Assembly (NCBI GenBank): GCA_933228675.1
Contig: OW121742.1
Location: 108,814,940 to 108,878,939 of the forward strand
Length of the DNA stretch: 64,000 nt
Origin: Stomorhina lunata
Taxonomy: Eukaryota > Arthropoda > Insecta > Diptera > Rhiniidae
Direction of reading: 5' to 3'
Part shown: positions 60,961-64,000 of the stretch, piece by piece
Layout: each line of letters begins with the position of its first letter
Numbering within the stretch: position 1 is the first letter of the stretch
Notes under the pieces: generated by a model
The model's database searches: none
The model's input: the letters and a program-made list of their open reading frames with translations, nothing else
Told to the model about the DNA's origin: nothing
Translations under genes and position numbers: made by a program

Positions 60961-62240
60961 TTATTTGGATCATACCCGATCTAATGATTCCATTCTATTC
61001 AAAACCATACCTGTCCGAAGGTAAATGTCTGTACCAAATTTGATTAGTGCCTTTAAAATAAAGGCCTCTATTTTGATCACAAGCTCGCATAGACCGCAAG
61101 GCGGATGAAATTTAATAAATCAATACAGAATGTGTTTCTGCCTTCCAAAGTTAATATTGGCCTCTATTATGATGTAGGGTATAAAACTTCTAATAAGACG
61201 ATACAAAATCTGTTAAAACCAAAAAATTCCTGGAGGCCTTGTAAAGACGAAAGTTAAAATTCCATAGTTTATTATACTCCTTTATATCCTTCCAAACTAA
61301 AAATCTCTGTTTAATGCAATTTTATGCACTCAAGGGTTGTTGCTGTTTAAAGCATGAACTTATTCTTGGCATCATACATGTGTCTGTTTGACATTAGCCC
61401 TTAGGGTTGGTCAAGCATGTTGTTTGTTGCCAGGCCGTTGCAAACAGCCTCTTAACTCTACTTATAAATATATTTACAGACAAAAAAATCTTATTACTTC
61501 CACTTTAAATATCCTGCCTTTTTCTTTGTCAGAGTTTTACTTATTGCTCCTCTTATCCTCAATTTAACTGCTATTTTTCATGTTCCTTTGCTCTGGACAA
61601 ATGATGATGATTGGAGGTTGGACATTACAGCCTTTACACATCCTACGCTGATGTTGAAGTGAAATTAATGGTTGTACTTAAATTATGAAATGATTAAATA
61701 ATGAAGTAGATTTTAAAAGGTTTTCTTATGTTTTATGTTTCTTAGCAACAAAACGAAAAAACGAACATAACTTTTTTATTTTCATTGAAAGGAAGTATAA
61801 AAATTAAATATAAATTTTTAAACTTGAACTTAAAGAAGCTTAATTTTTGCGTTCAAGTGGTTATTTCAAAGCAGAAAGAATCGAATAAATCTGCTTAACA
61901 TTTTTTATGTAAAAAATTAGAGTTTATTGGGTTTTGTTTCATGGCAAAAATTTAATTATGAAAAAATTTCAGTGAATTTGAAATTGTTTAAACAATTCAT
62001 TACCGAAAAAATAAATTGTTTGCAAGAATACAAATAATTTGAAAAAGCAAATAAACTAATTTGTTTATTTTTTAGATTAAATAACAATATTTTCATAATT
62101 TACTAAAAAAAAAAAAATTATTTATAAAAATAAATTCATAAAATTTTTTAAAATATTTCGTTAAATCTTTAAGCAAAAGCTTTAAATCTTTATTTTTGCT
62201 ATTATTAAATTTTTTGGCAAATTTTTCCAAGTAACATTTT
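60961..62240. other. Unique DNA, no gene seen
   Basis: About 60970-61100 has phrases such as ATTCAAAACCATACCTGTCC and TGTACCAAATTTGATTAG that look like a dispersed fly repeat (from memory, not verified). The rest is AT-rich DNA without frames or RNA folds. Confidence 0.5.
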
Positions 62241-64000
62241 TGTTCTAGACCTTAAGGAAAAAAAGTTCTTCACCCTAACCTCACAAATTTGAATCTATAA
62301 TAACTCCTAAACACTTAAAGCTTTAGTAATGAAATTTGGTATTTAAACTTTTTGAAAACCAGTAAAAAAATTGAAAAATGTTGAGAACTCTTTAAAAATT
62401 TATTGAAAAAAATAAATTTATGAGAATAAATAAACAGAATTTTTGGGGATATCTCCAAAAATCTTTAAGCTTAAGCTTCTAATCTTTATTTTTGCTATTA
62501 TTAGATTTTTGGTAGAATTTTCTCAAGAAAAATGTTTGCCTTAGATCTTAAGGAAAAAAAGTTTTTCACCCTAACCTCACAAATTTGAATCTATAATAAC
62601 TCCTAAGCCCTTTGAGCTTTAAAGATAAAATTTGGCAGTTCAATTCTTCGCAAGCTAATATAAAAATGAAAAAAATGTGGAGTTTTTTAGATTTCAAGAG
62701 CAAAATTTTTCAAAATTAAAAAAAGAGTTAATTTATGAGAAAAAATTCTTAGAATTTTTTGACATATCTCGGAAAATCTTCAAGGTAAAGCTTTTATTCT
62801 TTATTTTTGCTATTATTAGATTTTTGGAGAAACTTTTCCAAGAACAATTTTTGCTCCAGACCTTAAGAAAAAAAAGTTTTTCACCCTAACCTCAAAAATT
62901 TTAAATGATCATAACTCCCAAACCCTTTGATCTTTAAAGATAAAATTTGGTAGTTTAATTTTTTGCAAGTTAATAAATAATTCGAAAAATTAATTGATGT
63001 AAAACAATTATTTTATTATTATTCGTTATATCTCCGAAAATCTTCAAGCTTAAGCTTTAGTTCTTTATTTTTGCTCTTAATAGATTTTTGGGGATATTTT
63101 TCCAAGAAAAGTTTTTGCTCTAGACCTTAAGGAAGAAAAGTTCTTCACCCTAACCTCACAAATTTTAAATGATTATAACTCCCAAACCCTTTGAGCTTTA
63201 AATATTAAATTTGGTAGTTTAATTTTTCGCAAGCCAATAAATATTTCAAAAAAAAGGTTGAATTTTTTAGAATGAAAGAACAGAATTTTTCAAAATTAAA
63301 AAAAGAGTTAATTTATGTAAAAAAATTCTTATAATTGTTTGCCATATCTCGGAAAATCTTCAAGCTAAAGCTTTTATTCTTAATTTTTGCCGTTATTAGA
63401 TTTTTGTAGATATTTTTCCAAGAAAAATTTTTACTCCAGACCTTAAGAAAAAAAAAAAGATTTTCATCCTAACCTCACAAATTTTAAATGATCATAACTC
63501 CCAAACCCTTTGAGCTTTAAAGATAAAATTTGGTAGTTTAATTTTTCGCAAGCCAATAAAATTTCAAAAAAATGTGGAATTTTTTAGAATGAAAGAACAG
63601 AATTTTTAAAAATTAAAAAAAGAGTTAATTTATGTAAAAAAATTTTTATAATTTTTTGCCATATCTCGGAAAATCTTCAAGCTAAAGCTTTTATTCTTAA
63701 TTTTTGCTGTTATTAGATTTTTGTAGATATTTTTCCAAGAAAAATTTTTACTCCAGACCTTAAGAAAAAAAACGATTTTCATCCTAACCTCACAAATTTT
63801 AAATGATCATTACTCCCAAATCCTTTAAGCTTTAAAGATAAAATTTGGTAGTTTAATTTTTCGCAAGCTAATAAAAAATTCGAAAATTTTTTTTTAATTT
63901 CTGAGAAAAAAATCCTAGAATTTTTCGACATATCTCGGAAAATCTTTAATCCAAAGTTTTTATTCTTAATTTTTGCTATTATTTGATTTTTGGGGATATT
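62241..64000 (-). repeat. Family D satellite, inverted, six units, continues past the window
   Basis: TAACCTCACAAA (or TAACCTCAAAAA) occurs at 62276, 62572, 62887, 63151, 63470 and 63785. It is preceded by AAAAAGTTTTTCACCC and followed by ATAACTCCCAAACCCTTTGA and GCTTTAAAGATAAAATTTGG. This is the inverse complement of the unit at 53.3-55.9 kb, with spacing 264-319 bp. The last units (63.1-63.9 kb) are closest to each other. The array is cut by the window end. Confidence 0.9.

Noticed and set aside
53341..64000. GAGGTTAGG / CCTAACCTC as telomeric repeat
   Set aside because: The motif occurs once per ~300-bp unit and not in tandem, and flies lack short telomerase repeats.

Overview
This is AT-rich, gene-poor eukaryotic DNA. 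It most resembles heterochromatin, or a very large intron or intergenic region, of a higher fly (Diptera, perhaps a calyptrate). The reasoning is that there is no bacterial gene organisation, the longest open frames are short and repeat-derived, and most of the 64 kb is tandem satellite DNA, with decayed non-LTR retrotransposon pieces and a Foldback-type transposon. The taxonomic guess is inference. I found no protein-coding gene I would defend.

Layout. 0.7-4.4 kb: short-period satellite built on TTTGAC/GTCAAA motifs (19-bp units and a 34-bp near-palindromic unit, family A) separated by unique DNA. 4.47-13.68 kb: a 9.2-kb inverted-repeat element flanked by a perfect 9-bp direct repeat (TTCTTTTTT). 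Each arm has a ~260-bp terminal head followed by about 23 (left) or 26 (right) tandem copies of a ~179-bp monomer. This is the architecture and target-site size of Foldback/MULE-type transposons. 13.69-15.66 kb: family A in reverse orientation, then decayed units. 16.8-18.8 kb: 34-bp family B. 18.8-19.8 kb: unique DNA. 20.0-22.1 kb: 37-bp family C, then family B inverted. 23.3-24.14 kb: a cluster of imperfect ~167-bp repeats, a tRNA-like A/B-box pair and two strong hairpins. 25.6-35.0 kb: a 9.4-kb array of a 38-bp monomer that contains a perfect 34-bp palindrome, ending in 37-bp units that are family C inverted.

36.7-39.4 kb: a 370-bp satellite rich in TTAACGAAAC, partly in 740-bp dimers. 40.1-47.4 kb: three clusters of a diverged ~350-450-bp satellite. 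48.95-52.0 kb: a 35-bp satellite with an internal block of 33-bp units, which creates long artefactual open frames on both strands. 53.3-55.9 kb: a ~306-bp satellite (family D) containing AAATTTGTGAGGTTAGG. 57.7-60.9 kb: GC-richer DNA holding tandemly amplified, decayed 3' ends of a non-LTR retrotransposon, minus strand, including a recognisable C-x-C-x8-H-x4-C motif. 62.25-64.0 kb: family D again, inverted, running off the end.

Two themes tie the window together. First, four short or mid-length satellite families (A, B, C, D) each occur as two arrays in opposite orientation. Second, the short satellites are variations on one palindromic plan: outer TTTGAC/GTCAAA arms and an interchangeable core (CTAG, CTATAG or CCTAAAG). 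The Foldback-like element, inserted among these arrays, is the best candidate for something not previously described.
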